Source: Chitinophagales bacterium (GTDB lineage: Bacteria; Bacteroidota; Bacteroidia; Chitinophagales; UBA10324). Taken from it: DNA of 50,689 bases. This document shows positions 7,231 to 16,744 of this stretch, piece after piece (within the stretch, counting starts at the first letter, position 1; each line of letters begins with the position of its first letter). The stretch spans positions 1 through 50,689 of the forward strand of contig JANWWJ010000039.1 of assembly GCA_025056305.1 (NCBI GenBank). Direction: 5' to 3'. The notes beneath the pieces are model-generated. The model was not told the origin of the DNA and made no database searches. It worked only from the letters and a program-made list of their open reading frames with translations. The translations under genes were made by a program, and so were the position numbers.

Positions 7231-9410
7231 GGATGGCTGGTTTTGCTGCGCAGGCGTAAGGAAAGTGCAGCCAGCCCGTCCAACTGTGCATACTCTATTT
7301 TTAGCCGATGCGCGCCCCCCAACACAGTCTGTACCACGTGGTGATACTGATCGGCATAAGGTGACTGAGGTTTGGTACTGACATCCAGCAACAAGCGGTC
7401 ATCGACATACAACCGTACGATATCGTCGGCAGTGAGGTGGATTTCGTATTCCCCTTGTGGAACTACCACAGTTCCTTCGGCCTTTAACGCAAAAGCGCCG
7501 TGCGCCAAAGAGGCATAGGGTACCTTCCACCAGACAAAGTACAAGTCATCAGTGGTATCGGTATGAACGGGTTGCCCCCGCAGAGCAGTGGTTAGTGTGG
7601 CTCCTGCGTTGTCGAATTTTACTTTTTTAATTCGGTAGAATTGCCGATGCCAAGTAATCGGATAGGGTTCATGCACAAATGTAAAGTCGAAGGGTCGCAA
7701 AATATCCGGTTTGAAAGTTCGGCCAAACTCATCTACCAGGGGTGGACCCAGGTATGCGCAAGTCAGGCGCAAGGGACCGTTGTAGCCTGCGACAATTCGT
7801 GCCTGAATGGTATCTGGTACGATACCACTGATTTTTGTGAGTTCTAAGCCCTGTGCTCTTCGCAGGCGCCATTTTCCGTCCGGCCCCAAGACACTCAGGT
7901 AAAGTCTGCCGTCCTTACCGATACTATCCAGCCAAAGCAGGGGGCGCTTGAAGTCGTACGGACCCCACTCAGTGATCCGGATATTGTGCTTGCCGGCCAG
8001 CGGATGAGGCGGTGGCAATGAAGCCAAGGTATCGACCTGATAGCGGGCCAACAGGTGCTGACGACGAACGCGTAAACCGGCACTATCGGACGTCCATGAA
8101 GCAGATTGCATAAAGCCGGTTTCTGCTGCCGTGTTGAAGTCAGCGTTTGCCCAGTTGTCGTGCCAGGTTACCTGCGATGTACGTCGGATGTCGGCTAAAT
8201 TTTTCACATTATTGAAAACATTATGTGTGATGTGGTATTGCCGGCTTTCGGTGTTGCGGTAGCGCACCAATTTCCACTCACCGGGCTGCTGCTCTCTGGC
8301 CCACAACTGAATCGCCGTGCCATCTTCAAAAAAAGCATTTGCCAACAGTTTATTGTTCTGCCCATGTTCTATTGCTACTGCAACGCGGTTCTGTGCAAAG
8401 TCATTAGCCGCTATGAGTGTACCATAACTATACCCACCCCACAGGCCGTAATCGCATCGATGAATGCGGTTTCCGACAATCAGGTTTTTGCTGAACGTAG
8501 CCTCGATACCATTGTTGGAAGCATCGCTGAAATCGTTCGCAACAATCAAATTATCGTTACATCCTCCCTGCCCCGTATCCATGGTGTATTGTCCGGCCCA
8601 AAGGAACAATCCATCACCACAATGGGTGGCCTGATTGCCAGCTATGACATTCTCATTACTCTGTTCGTACATCAGGATGCCGGCCGAATCCTGCCCTCTG
8701 TTGTACCGAAGGTGGCTGTATCCGCGGATGTTGAAACTGAGTTTGTTTTCATAGATGAGGTTACGGCTGCTGCGATAAAGGCCAATGCCGAGAGCAGAAT
8801 TAAAGGTGAATTCGTTGCCGTACACACGGCTTTCGTGGCACTCTGTCATCAGCAAGGCGCACTGACCGCCGGTGACCCGGTTGTTGCGAATGATTGCCCG
8901 GCTGCAGTTACGCAAATAAAGGGCTGCTCCATAGCGAAGCCATTCGTCGTTGTCGTTGCGGTGAAAACTCAGCCAATCGCTAATCTCTTCCCGCAACGGG
9001 GTGCTCTGCAGCCGCTGGCGATAATTGTAGCTGAGGTCACAGGATTCGATAACCAGGTCTTGCACGTTTACGGCGCGTACAGCGACTTTGTAGCCATGAA
9101 TGTGGGCCCCACGCAGAGTGATGCGGCGGCTGTTCTGAATTAAGACGGCAACTCCTTGAAATAGGTCGGGGCGCGTGGCCGGAATGCTGCTGCGCAACGT
9201 AGCCTGCTGAAAATCCACCACTATATCTTCCCCCTCGATAATGATCAACGGTGCATTCAGATCAGGGGAAGCATCGAGCACATATTCCGCTGTAACAAAG
9301 GTGCAGGAAGCCGTAATGCGCATGCCTGGTTGGGGAATAATCGGCTGTGCAAAGCCACAGGCAACCCCTTGCATGGCGACGAGAGCCAACAACCGATGCT
9401 TTCGCATCAT
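7227..9410 (-). CDS. secreted right-handed beta-helix protein with C-terminal PA14-like domain
   Basis: A 727-aa exported protein with a Sec signal peptide (cleavage near GFAQP, about residue 22). Residues ~80-400 carry irregular beta-helix repeats of the NosD/CASH type, for example NRVTGG, NEFTFNSALGIGLY, NKLSFN and NQATHCGDGLFLW. The C-terminal ~120 residues (GEYEIHLTADDIVRLYVDDRLLLD onward, in two parts) resemble a PA14 carbohydrate-binding domain. It is probably a periplasmic or surface polysaccharide-binding or -modifying protein; no lyase residues can be assigned. It overlaps murB by 4 bp, so a link to the cell wall is possible but only inferred. The start lies 31 bp from that of the divergent ctlX-like gene. 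Confidence 0.8.
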   Translation of the reverse strand: MMRKHRLLALVAMQGVACGFAQPIIPQPGMRITASCTFVTAEYVLDASPDLNAPLIIIEGEDIVVDFQQATLRSSIPATRPDLFQGVAVLIQNSRRITLRGAHIHGYKVAVRAVNVQDLVIESCDLSYNYRQRLQSTPLREEISDWLSFHRNDNDEWLRYGAALYLRNCSRAIIRNNRVTGGQCALLMTECHESRVYGNEFTFNSALGIGLYRSSRNLIYENKLSFNIRGYSHLRYNRGQDSAGILMYEQSNENVIAGNQATHCGDGLFLWAGQYTMDTGQGGCNDNLIVANDFSDASNNGIEATFSKNLIVGNRIHRCDYGLWGGYSYGTLIAANDFAQNRVAVAIEHGQNNKLLANAFFEDGTAIQLWAREQQPGEWKLVRYRNTESRQYHITHNVFNNVKNLADIRRTSQVTWHDNWANADFNTAAETGFMQSASWTSDSAGLRVRRQHLLARYQVDTLASLPPPHPLAGKHNIRITEWGPYDFKRPLLWLDSIGKDGRLYLSVLGPDGKWRLRRAQGLELTKISGIVPDTIQARIVAGYNGPLRLTCAYLGPPLVDEFGRTFKPDILRPFDFTFVHEPYPITWHRQFYRIKKVKFDNAGATLTTALRGQPVHTDTTDDLYFVWWKVPYASLAHGAFALKAEGTVVVPQGEYEIHLTADDIVRLYVDDRLLLDVSTKPQSPYADQYHHVVQTVLGGAHRLKIEYAQLDGLAALSLRLRSKTSHP

Positions 9411-9441
9411 GTGAGCGAACGAAAATAGTAACTTGCCTTTG

Positions 9442-10341
9442 ATGGATCAGAAAGCCTGTTGCGCCGACTCGGTGCTGATGGTGCGCCCCTCCTGTTTTGA
9501 TTTCAACCCCGAAACGGCAGCCACCAATCAATTCCAAAAGAAGCTCAAGAAGCCCGAATCCTTTTTGTTAAGGCAGGCTCAAGAAGAATTTGATTTATTA
9601 AAGAAAAGTCTTATACAAGGCAACATATTTGTCGTTGGTTTTCAGCAACCGAATTCCTGCCAAAGTCCCGACGCACTGTTTCCAAACAATTGGATTTCGT
9701 TTCATCCCGACCGGGTAGTGCTTTATCCGCTACAGGCAGGCAACCGACGAACTGAGCGGCACCATCATTGGGCTGCTCTGCTGGCCTCGGACAGACCCAT
9801 TATAGACCTCTCCGGATGGGAAGCGGAAGGCCTTTCGCTGGAAGGGACGGGCAGTTTGGTTCTGGATCGACAACACTGCATAGCCTATGCTGCCCTTTCG
9901 CCCCGCACCGATGCACGATTGGTACAGCTGTGGTGTCAACAACTCAATTACCAGCCCGTCATCTTTGAAACAGACATTCACGGCATCGGTCCTGTTTACC
10001 ACACCAACGTCCTCATGAGCTTGGGCCACCGGTTGGCCGTGCTTTGCACCGAAGCGGTTGCGGCACCTCATCGACAATATCTAATCGACTGTCTGAGCCA
10101 AACGCACGAAATCATTGAGATCACCCTTCAGCAAATGCAGCAATTCTGCGCCAACATCCTTTTGTTGCGCAACCGTTACGACCTACACTTTTGGGTGATG
10201 AGCGATCAGGCACACAAGGCATTTACGCCAGCGCAGCGGCAGCGGTTGGAGTCAGACGGCAATCTTCTCGCTGTACCCATTCCCACCATTGAGCAAGTAG
10301 GCGGAGGAAGCGTGCGATGCATGCTGGCCGAGGTGTTCTGA
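9442..10341 (+). CDS. ctlX: CtlX-type amidinotransferase-fold hydrolase (citrulline/arginine metabolism)
   Basis: A 299-aa member of the arginine deiminase/DDAH-like family, closest in pattern to citrulline hydrolase CtlX. Family landmarks are PDALFPNNWIS near residue 75, LEGTGSLVLD (acidic substrate-binding site), YHTNVLMSLG (catalytic His) and the C-terminal GGGSVRCMLAE with the nucleophilic Cys. Such enzymes hydrolyse citrulline or related guanidino/ureido compounds; the exact substrate cannot be read from sequence. The start is placed at the ATG at 9442, since an in-frame TTG 9 bp upstream gives no extra domain. The promoter must overlap the divergent gene, as only 31 bp separate them. 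Its stop lies 3 bp from that of purF. Confidence 0.83.
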   Translation: MDQKACCADSVLMVRPSCFDFNPETAATNQFQKKLKKPESFLLRQAQEEFDLLKKSLIQGNIFVVGFQQPNSCQSPDALFPNNWISFHPDRVVLYPLQAGNRRTERHHHWAALLASDRPIIDLSGWEAEGLSLEGTGSLVLDRQHCIAYAALSPRTDARLVQLWCQQLNYQPVIFETDIHGIGPVYHTNVLMSLGHRLAVLCTEAVAAPHRQYLIDCLSQTHEIIEITLQQMQQFCANILLLRNRYDLHFWVMSDQAHKAFTPAQRQRLESDGNLLAVPIPTIEQVGGGSVRCMLAEVF

Positions 10342-10344
10342 GCC

Positions 10345-12219
10345 TCACGTGTAGGCCCGCACATCTTTGCCCTCCATGTAATTGACAAACGCGCGATTGA
10401 CGACTTCAATGCCACCGGGGGTAGGATAGTCGCCAGAAAAATACCAGTCGCCACGATGGTCGGGGCAAGCGCGGTGCAGGTTTTCTATGGATTGGAAAAT
10501 GACCTGCACTTCGGCCTGCACATCGTTGTCGCGGATTAATCGGGCAATTTCCTCCGTTAACTCATCATCACTGACCAAATCGTAGAGCATTTTAACGGCA
10601 TTGTACGGTGCATGGGCTGTTCCGCTTAATTGCTGTTTGCATTGCTCATAAACCTCATCCAATTTGTTTTCCAATCCCTTTTTCCGCAGTAGAGAAATCA
10701 AGGCACGAAATGCAATGAAGTCATTCATCTTACTCATATCAATACCATAGCAGTCGGGGTAGCGGATCTGGGGTGCCGAAGAAACGATGATGATTTTACG
10801 AGGCCCCAGCCGGTCGAGCATACGTACAATGCTTTGTTTCAGTGTGGTACCGCGCACAATGGAATCATCCAGAACGACCAAGGTGTCTTCGCCGGCCCGA
10901 ATGCTGCCATACGTGACATCGTACACATGCTGGACGAGCTCGTTCCGACTGGCATCCTGTGTGATGAAGGTGCGCAGCTTCACGTCTTTTATTGCAATTT
11001 TTTCTATTCGTGGTTTGAGGGCCAGCAGCTTTTTCAGTTCAGCATCGCTCAACGGTTCTGAGCGAATGCGCCGGTATTTGTATGCCTGTAGGTGTTCTTC
11101 AATACCTTCCAGAAGTCCGTAGAAGGCCACTTCAGAAGTGTTGGGGATAAAAGAGAATACGGTGTTTTCCAAATCGAAATCAATAGCCTTGAGAACGGTA
11201 GGGACCAAAAAGCGGCCCAACCTTTTGCGTTCCTGATAGATCTGCACGTCACTGCCGCGCGAGAAGTAGATGCGTTCAAAACTGCACGCCCGGCGTTGGC
11301 GAGGGGCAAGAAGCTGTTCCACCGAAACCTTGCCTGCCCTATCAGCAAGTACTACCGCCCCGGGAGGCAATTCCTGCACGTGCTCTGCCCCCACATTAAA
11401 CACGGTTTGCAAGGCAGGCCGCTCGCTAGCTACAGCCAGCACTTCGTCGTTGTACAGATAAAAGGCCGGCCTGATGCCCCAGGGATCACGACATGCAAAA
11501 GTATAGCCCAAGCCGGTGAGCCCAGCCAGCACATAGCCGCCGTCAAATCGGGCTACTGCACGCCGTAAGGCGGCCACAAAATCCACATGCTCATAAAGAG
11601 CTGAAATGCTTTGTGCATGCGGATACACATGCTGCCGTGCCAGCTCGATTGCTCGATCCAATTCTGAAGCAACGCACTCTACAACAACGGCAGTATCAGG
11701 CCTGTCGGCAGCTGAACTGGATTGCTGGCATAGCGCTCGAATGTTGGTCAGATTAAAATTGCCGGCCATGAGCAGCGCACGCAATGCTGAGTTGGGATTT
11801 TGAAGAAACGGATGGCAGCTGTCGATTTCATTTCTTCCATATGTGCCATAGCGCAGATGACCCAGCAGTTGCTCTGCAATGAAGCTGACGTTTTTGGCCA
11901 GCCAATCAGCATCGTCGGCCAGCGGGGGGCTTGCATCTGCCACTTGGCGCACGCGCCGATAAATCTTTTGGAAAATATCGGCAATGGCTGTAGGGGAATT
12001 CGAGCGATAGCGGCTCATGAATCGGCTACCCGGAACCGCATGCAATTTGATGGATCCGATGCCGGCACCGTCCTGACCACGATTATGCTGCTTCTCCATG
12101 AGCAAATACAATTTATCCAGCCCGTACAGCAAGGTGCCGTATTTTTCCTTGTAAAAGGGCAACGGGCGCAGCAACCGGATCAAGGCCACGCCGCATTCAT
12201 GCCCAATAAAATCGCTCAT
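10345..12219 (-). CDS. purF: amidophosphoribosyltransferase, long Bacteroidota form
   Basis: PurF, 624 aa from the ATG at 12219, makes 5-phosphoribosylamine from PRPP and glutamine, the first committed step of purine synthesis. The N-terminal class II glutaminase begins MSDFIGHECG; Cys9 is the likely nucleophile, freed by removal of eight residues as in propeptide-bearing PurF proteins. The PRPP loop LVVLDDSIVRGTTLK lies near residue 440. At about 620 aa it is longer than the ~500-aa E. coli enzyme, with an extended C-terminus ending in DWYFSGDYPTPGG. A further upstream in-frame start at 12258 would add 13 residues that do not fit the family. It converges with ctlX (3-bp gap). Confidence 0.95.
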   Translation of the reverse strand: MSDFIGHECGVALIRLLRPLPFYKEKYGTLLYGLDKLYLLMEKQHNRGQDGAGIGSIKLHAVPGSRFMSRYRSNSPTAIADIFQKIYRRVRQVADASPPLADDADWLAKNVSFIAEQLLGHLRYGTYGRNEIDSCHPFLQNPNSALRALLMAGNFNLTNIRALCQQSSSAADRPDTAVVVECVASELDRAIELARQHVYPHAQSISALYEHVDFVAALRRAVARFDGGYVLAGLTGLGYTFACRDPWGIRPAFYLYNDEVLAVASERPALQTVFNVGAEHVQELPPGAVVLADRAGKVSVEQLLAPRQRRACSFERIYFSRGSDVQIYQERKRLGRFLVPTVLKAIDFDLENTVFSFIPNTSEVAFYGLLEGIEEHLQAYKYRRIRSEPLSDAELKKLLALKPRIEKIAIKDVKLRTFITQDASRNELVQHVYDVTYGSIRAGEDTLVVLDDSIVRGTTLKQSIVRMLDRLGPRKIIIVSSAPQIRYPDCYGIDMSKMNDFIAFRALISLLRKKGLENKLDEVYEQCKQQLSGTAHAPYNAVKMLYDLVSDDELTEEIARLIRDNDVQAEVQVIFQSIENLHRACPDHRGDWYFSGDYPTPGGIEVVNRAFVNYMEGKDVRAYT

Positions 12220-12307
12220 GTCGAGTAGCGGTAAAGTTAGAACATGCCCAGGGTACAAGCAGTGCGTCAGCCAACAGGGGTATTCAAAATCAATTACCTA
12301 AGCAGGT

Positions 12308-12315
12308 TAATTTTG
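12308..12315 (+). promoter_or_regulatory. candidate -7 element for the 117-aa membrane protein gene
   Basis: TAATTTTG matches TAnnTTTG. The predicted start near 12322 would give a leader of about 70 nt. No TTTG -33 box is seen at the right spacing, so this is weak. The divergent gap between the purF and 117-aa gene starts is 173 bp and shows nothing else I recognise. Confidence 0.25.
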
Positions 12316-12392
12316 CTTGCAAACCATCGATCAACGAACTTTAAGCCCTCTTGATTTTTGCCTTTGTGGTTAAACGCTAAAATGCTCAAACC

Positions 12393-12746
12393 ATGGATGC
12401 AAGTGCAGTACCGCTAAAAGTGAAACGTTTGTTGATTGCAGGGTTTCTGCTCACCTTGCCTACGTTGGTGTTTTGGACCGGCGTGGCCTACTCCGTTTTG
12501 ACGCGAAAGCATTCGTGGGTAGACGCCATGCTTGCCGGTAGCAAACTCAACCACATTTTATTGGTAGCGATCCTGCCGCTTATCAGCTTTGTTATAGCGG
12601 TAGCGTGCCGGCAGATCCTCAAACAGGTGGCTATCCAACGGAACCTTTGGCATCGCGAAACGGCTGAAATGAAAGCCAGCCAAAGTCTGATCAATTGGAA
12701 TGTGGTACTGTTTTCGGTAATGATCATCAGTCTGATCAATAATTAG
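12393..12746 (+). CDS. small membrane protein of unknown function, three predicted spans
   Basis: A 117-aa protein with hydrophobic segments at about 12-34 (RLLIAGFLLTLPTLVFWTGV region), 53-71 (HILLVAILPLISFVIAVAC) and 98-115 (NWNVVLFSVMIISLI). The central loop between spans 2 and 3 is basic (QILKQVAIQRNLWHRE). I recognise no family. Placement between purF and lpxH gives no functional hint. Its TAG stop overlaps the lpxH stop on the other strand (12743-12746, TTAG). The three well-separated spans and clean start make it a credible gene. Confidence 0.7.
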   Translation: MDASAVPLKVKRLLIAGFLLTLPTLVFWTGVAYSVLTRKHSWVDAMLAGSKLNHILLVAILPLISFVIAVACRQILKQVAIQRNLWHRETAEMKASQSLINWNVVLFSVMIISLINN

Positions 12747-13513
12747 GCTGTTTCTGCATACGTACACAGACGAACTTCCGTGCCATCAAAGACGGCATAG
12801 CTGTTGTAGTGAATCCAATCACCAAGGGTGATGAGGGTGCTGCCTCCGGGTAACGGAAAGGTCAGCATGAGGTGGCGATGACCAAAAATGAAATAGTCAA
12901 TAAATTCAGTTTGTAGTTTTTTGAATGCGTACTGAACAAGCCATTCCTGCTCAGGGCCGAGAAATTGCGCCTGTTCGACGCCGTTCAGTAAGCGATTATT
13001 GCGCGACCAGCGCTTGCCAAGCCACACGCCAAAGTTGGGATGAAGGCGGGCAAACAGCCACCGTGCAAACGGATTCCGAAACACGGTTTTCAACAATTTG
13101 TAGCCATAATCACCGGGACCTAATCCATCGCCGTGAGCGAGCAGAAATTTCTTTTGACCCAAAATCATATATTGAGGCTTATGATATATAAATGCGTGCA
13201 GTTCTTGATGAAAGTAATCGGTCATCCACTGGTCGTGGTTGCCGGTAAATATGTGTATTTGAATGCCCGCATCGCTGAGTTGAGCCAGCTTCCCCAGCAA
13301 GCGCACAAATCCGCGAGGTACCACCTGCCGGTATTCAAACCAGAAATCAAACAGATCGCCCAGCAAAAACAGATGATTGGCCTCAGCAGCGATGTGGTCA
13401 AGCCAACGCACAAACCGTTGTTCGCGCAGGCGGGAACTTACCGGATCGGGAAAACCCAAATGCAGGTCAGAAGCGAAGTAAGCGGTGCCGTTCAGCCGTA
13501 ATACCGGTTCCAT
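12743..13513 (-). CDS. lpxH: UDP-2,3-diacylglucosamine diphosphatase-like metallophosphoesterase
   Basis: A 256-aa calcineurin-like phosphoesterase of the LpxH group, which removes UMP from UDP-2,3-diacylglucosamine in lipid A synthesis at the inner membrane face. Metal motifs are in order: SDLHLG (about 15-20), GDLFDFWFEY (about 51-60), GNHDQW, AHGDGLG and FGHRH. The GDLFDFW form is characteristic of LpxH rather than of general phosphoesterases. It follows the LUD gene with a TAATG overlap, so the two are probably cotranscribed. Strict identification as LpxH rather than a close paralogue needs phylogeny. Confidence 0.85.
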   Translation of the reverse strand: MEPVLRLNGTAYFASDLHLGFPDPVSSRLREQRFVRWLDHIAAEANHLFLLGDLFDFWFEYRQVVPRGFVRLLGKLAQLSDAGIQIHIFTGNHDQWMTDYFHQELHAFIYHKPQYMILGQKKFLLAHGDGLGPGDYGYKLLKTVFRNPFARWLFARLHPNFGVWLGKRWSRNNRLLNGVEQAQFLGPEQEWLVQYAFKKLQTEFIDYFIFGHRHLMLTFPLPGGSTLITLGDWIHYNSYAVFDGTEVRLCTYAETA

Positions 13514-14157
13514 TACCCTTTAGGCTGATCGACAAAAAGTACCCACAGCTCCTTTGGACCGTGGGCTCCCAGCACCAATGTTTTTTCAATATCAGCCGTG
13601 CGGCTGGGGCCGGTGATGATGCTGATCATAGAGGGCGGCTGGTGACCATAGCGGTTCATCACCAGCTGATAAGCATCGCGCAGGTCATAAACCAACTGAT
13701 TGGCATATGCCAAAACCAGATGCACAGGGGGAAATATGCTTAACGCTCTCCCCGACTCCGTGCGTGAGGTAATCAGGATACTGCCGGTGCGGGCAATCAG
13801 CGCCTCACAGCTGGTAAGTCCGGCATCGGCTTTTTCCAGGTTGCGGCCAATGTTGAGTGGCGCCTGAACCCGCTCTTGTAGTTTCTGAATGATGGCATAT
13901 TCCCATACGAAAATGTTTTTCCACTTGCGCTGCTCGGCCAGTTGATTCAGGTTAGCTATGAGTTCTTTTTCGTCCTCGCAATAAACAAATTGCCCGTTGA
14001 TGGCGCTGAATTCATGTGCAAACACGATGTCGAGGCTTTCATCGGGCGGTGCGAAAACGGGCTGGGCCGTATCCACATTGCTGAACGGTTGCTCGGTAGC
14101 CGACATCAGCGCATGCCGAATGTTCTTGAGCACCTTTTCTTTTCCTTTGAGTTGCAT
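13513..14157 (-). CDS. LUD domain protein (LutC/YkgG-like)
   Basis: A 214-aa LUD-domain protein. The C-terminal segment TGPSRTADIEKTLVLGAHGP is the LutC hallmark. LutC acts with LutA and LutB in iron-sulfur-dependent L-lactate oxidation, but neither partner is present here. In Bacteroidota a lone LUD gene next to ftsH is, as I recall, a recurring arrangement, so the role here may differ from lactate use. It is 50 bp downstream of ftsH and overlaps lpxH by one base (TAATG). Cytoplasmic; no signal or span. Family assignment is strong; function is open. Confidence 0.87.
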   Translation of the reverse strand: MQLKGKEKVLKNIRHALMSATEQPFSNVDTAQPVFAPPDESLDIVFAHEFSAINGQFVYCEDEKELIANLNQLAEQRKWKNIFVWEYAIIQKLQERVQAPLNIGRNLEKADAGLTSCEALIARTGSILITSRTESGRALSIFPPVHLVLAYANQLVYDLRDAYQLVMNRYGHQPPSMISIITGPSRTADIEKTLVLGAHGPKELWVLFVDQPKG

Positions 14158-14207
14158 AAATAGCTGCCCCGATGCGTGAAGAAAAGCTATGAAATTTTTT
14201 AAAAAGG

Positions 14208-16253
14208 TCAGGACCGCTGATGTTCATCAACGGGTTCCATGCGGGGTTGCCCGTCGCTGCTTTCGGGCTGGCCGTTTGTGCTGTCAACAGTCCTGTCCTG
14301 AGGCATAGATGCAGCAGCCTCCGCTTGATGCTTTATGTCGTAAGGTCGTTTACCAATGAGTTCTTCAATATCCTGCTGAAATAAAATTTCCTTTTGCAGC
14401 AATGCCTGAGCCAGCCGCTCTAAACTTTCGCGCTTTTCAGTCAGCAAGTTTTTGGTTCGTTCATAGGCCTTGTTGATTAAGCTACGCACCTCTTCATCAA
14501 TGAGCTTTGCGGTTTCCTCACTGTAGGGTTTCTGGAAGGTATATTCCTGTTGGGGGTCGTAAAAAGAAACATTGCCCAGCCGCTCATTCATGCCATAGAT
14601 GGCGACCATAGCATAAGCCATTTTGGTAATACGTTCCAGGTCATTCTGGGCGCCGGTAGAAATTTTACCGAAAACAATTTCTTCGGCAGCGCGGCCTCCC
14701 AGTGCCATGCACATTTGATCGTACAACTGTTCGCGGGTGTACAGGTATTGCTCCTTAGGCAAGTATTGGGCATAGCCTAAGGCGGCCACACCCCGCGGCA
14801 CAATGCTCACCTTTACCAACGGATCGGCATACTCCAAAAACCATCCACAGATGGCATGACCGGCTTCGTGATAGGCAACGATGCGCTTTTCTTCTTCCGA
14901 AATGATCTTGTTTTTCTTTTCCAGCCCTCCGACCACACGGTCAATAGCATCCTGAAAATCACTCATCTCCACCTGCTTTTTGTTTTTGCGGGCTGCGATG
15001 AGGGCTGCTTCATTACAAACGTTGGCAATATCGGCTCCGGCAAAGCCGGGTGTCTGTGAAGCCAGGCGGTGGATGTCGAGGTCGGGTGCTACCTTAATGT
15101 TTTTCAGGTGAACTCGGAAAATCATTTCACGCCCTTTGAGATCAGGCTTGTCGATAGCAATTTGCCGATCAAAACGCCCTGGCCGCAGCAAGGCTGAGTC
15201 CAGTACATCGGGCCGGTTGGTGGCTGCAAGGATGATGACCCCGCTGTCGGTGCCAAAGCCATCCATTTCCACGAGCAACTGGTTCAAGGTGTTTTCCCGC
15301 TCATCATTGCCGCCGGTAAACATATTGCGGCCTCGCGCACGTCCTATGGCGTCGATTTCATCGATGAAGATGATGCATGGAGCTTTTTCGCGGGCCTGGC
15401 GAAACAGATCACGTACGCGGGAAGCCCCCACACCGACAAACAACTCTACAAAGTCGCTGCCGGAAATTGAGAAGAAAGGTACCTGCGCCTCTCCGGCCAC
15501 GGCCTTGGCGATAAGGGTTTTGCCTGTTCCAGGCGGTCCGATCAGTAAAGCACCTTTGGGAATTTTTCCTCCTAAAGCCGTGTATTTTTTAGGATTTTTT
15601 AGAAAGTCAACGATTTCCATGACTTCGGCCTTGGCTTCATCCAAGCCGGCCACATCAGCAAAAGTGACGTTGACGCGCTGGCCTTTATCGAATAAGGTGG
15701 CTTTGGATTTGCCGAAGTTGAAGATCTGCCCCCCCGGACCTCCGATACCGCCGGCCATTCGACGCATGATAAAAATCCATATCGCAACTACGATGACGAT
15801 GGGAATCAACACGCTGAGGATGCTGCCCCAATCCATGCTTTCTTCCGGATAGATTTGCACGGGCTGATAAGTGGGGTCTTTTTGCTTCAGCTCGCTTTGG
15901 ATCGCCTCCATCTTCCGTTCAAAGCCATCGGCACTCAGGATCTTAAACCGGTAATGTGGACCCGGATTGGTGGTATTGAACGGAGTGGTGGCTACCTCCT
16001 TGTATTTAGGATCGGACAGGCGTTCAGGCTTGATGTAAACTTTTACATATTCCCTATTGACGACGACGAGCTTTTCCACGTCGCCGGCCCTGAGCATGTT
16101 GCTTTCAAACTCTTCGAAGCTGATCAGCCGCGCCGAGTGTGTAAAAGGGATAAACTGAATAACGATCAGGCCTACCAGCAACATGCCGTAGATCCAATAC
16201 ATGTTGATGCGGCCTTTGGGCTTATCGGGTTTTTGCTGATTGTTCTCCTCCAT
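14208..16253 (-). CDS. ftsH: ATP-dependent zinc metalloprotease FtsH
   Basis: FtsH, 681 aa, is a membrane-bound hexameric AAA+ protease that degrades misfolded membrane proteins and regulators. From the ATG at 16253: span 1 at about 18-35, a periplasmic domain, span 2 at about 143-163, Walker A GPPGTGKT (239-246), Walker [10 protein letters not shown] (about 293-301), arginine-finger region RPGRFDR and zinc site HEAGH (462-466). The C-terminal tail is rich in P, S and Q, like many Bacteroidota FtsH. A TTG codon 9 bp upstream could add three residues. A candidate promoter overlaps the stop of rsfS, so ftsH may be made both alone and from the rsfS message. Confidence 0.96.
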   Translation of the reverse strand: MEENNQQKPDKPKGRINMYWIYGMLLVGLIVIQFIPFTHSARLISFEEFESNMLRAGDVEKLVVVNREYVKVYIKPERLSDPKYKEVATTPFNTTNPGPHYRFKILSADGFERKMEAIQSELKQKDPTYQPVQIYPEESMDWGSILSVLIPIVIVVAIWIFIMRRMAGGIGGPGGQIFNFGKSKATLFDKGQRVNVTFADVAGLDEAKAEVMEIVDFLKNPKKYTALGGKIPKGALLIGPPGTGKTLIAKAVAGEAQVPFFSISGSDFVELFVGVGASRVRDLFRQAREKAPCIIFIDEIDAIGRARGRNMFTGGNDERENTLNQLLVEMDGFGTDSGVIILAATNRPDVLDSALLRPGRFDRQIAIDKPDLKGREMIFRVHLKNIKVAPDLDIHRLASQTPGFAGADIANVCNEAALIAARKNKKQVEMSDFQDAIDRVVGGLEKKNKIISEEEKRIVAYHEAGHAICGWFLEYADPLVKVSIVPRGVAALGYAQYLPKEQYLYTREQLYDQMCMALGGRAAEEIVFGKISTGAQNDLERITKMAYAMVAIYGMNERLGNVSFYDPQQEYTFQKPYSEETAKLIDEEVRSLINKAYERTKNLLTEKRESLERLAQALLQKEILFQQDIEELIGKRPYDIKHQAEAAASMPQDRTVDSTNGQPESSDGQPRMEPVDEHQRS

Positions 16254-16322
16254 TGCACGCAATAAAATCCGCAGTAGAAAAGACGACAGCAGCCGCCCCT
16301 ATACTGCTTGAAAAACAGAAAC

Positions 16323-16330
16323 CAAAATTA
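16323..16330 (-). promoter_or_regulatory. candidate -7 element for ftsH, containing the rsfS stop codon
   Basis: On the minus strand TAATTTTG matches TAnnTTTG, and its first three bases are the TAA stop of rsfS (16328-16330). The predicted start near 16316 gives a leader of about 62 nt before the ftsH ATG. No -33 TTTG at the right distance. Confidence 0.33.
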
Positions 16331-16744
16331 CGCAGAATGTTCCACCAGCTGGCCGTCGCTCCACAATTCTTCCAGCTGGTAAAAATGCCGCATCGGAGTC
16401 AAGAAAATGTGAACGACCACATCTACATAATCCAACAGCACCCATTGGAGATGCTCTATGCCTTCAACATGCCACGGCTCTTCCCCCAGCTTTTTTTCCA
16501 CAGCCTCTTCTACGCCCAGGGCTACTGCACGGACCTGGGTTGTGCTGCTGCAATCACAAATCACGAAATACTGAGTGACGGCCTCGGGCAGTTGCCGCAA
16601 ATCGATACTCACGACGTTTTCGGCTTTTTTAGCTAACAGAGCCTCGACCACTACTTCTACCAACTGCGGATATAAGCTCTGCTGGGCCGATCGGGCCTTT
16701 GCTTTCCTTTGTAAGCTTTTGATTGCGATGTATAATTTTTGCAA
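16328..16744 (-). CDS. rsfS: ribosome silencing factor RsfS (YbeB/Iojap)
   Basis: A 138-aa RsfS-family protein that binds ribosomal protein uL14 and blocks subunit joining when nutrients are short. The family core is complete: VVSIDLRQLP, TQYFVICDCSSTTQVRA, PWHVEG, WVLLDYVDVVVHIF and the C-terminal FYQLEELW. The start is uncertain. The frame has no ATG near the expected beginning; TTG at 16744 is used here, but it lies inside a -7 motif (16742-16749), so a start further downstream (for example TTG about 28 codons in) is possible. It heads a likely rsfS-ftsH-LUD-lpxH unit and diverges from birA, with which the 5' ends overlap as annotated. Confidence 0.88.
   Translation of the reverse strand: MQKLYIAIKSLQRKAKARSAQQSLYPQLVEVVVEALLAKKAENVVSIDLRQLPEAVTQYFVICDCSSTTQVRAVALGVEEAVEKKLGEEPWHVEGIEHLQWVLLDYVDVVVHIFLTPMRHFYQLEELWSDGQLVEHSA

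Noticed and set aside
8223-9143. 306-aa rightward open frame antisense to the beta-helix/PA14 gene
   Set aside because: It has no recognisable motif and lies wholly within a well-supported gene on the other strand. Long antisense frames are common in this GC range.
15136-15852. 238-aa rightward open frame antisense to ftsH
   Set aside because: Serine/proline-rich reverse reading of the AAA domain, with no family features.
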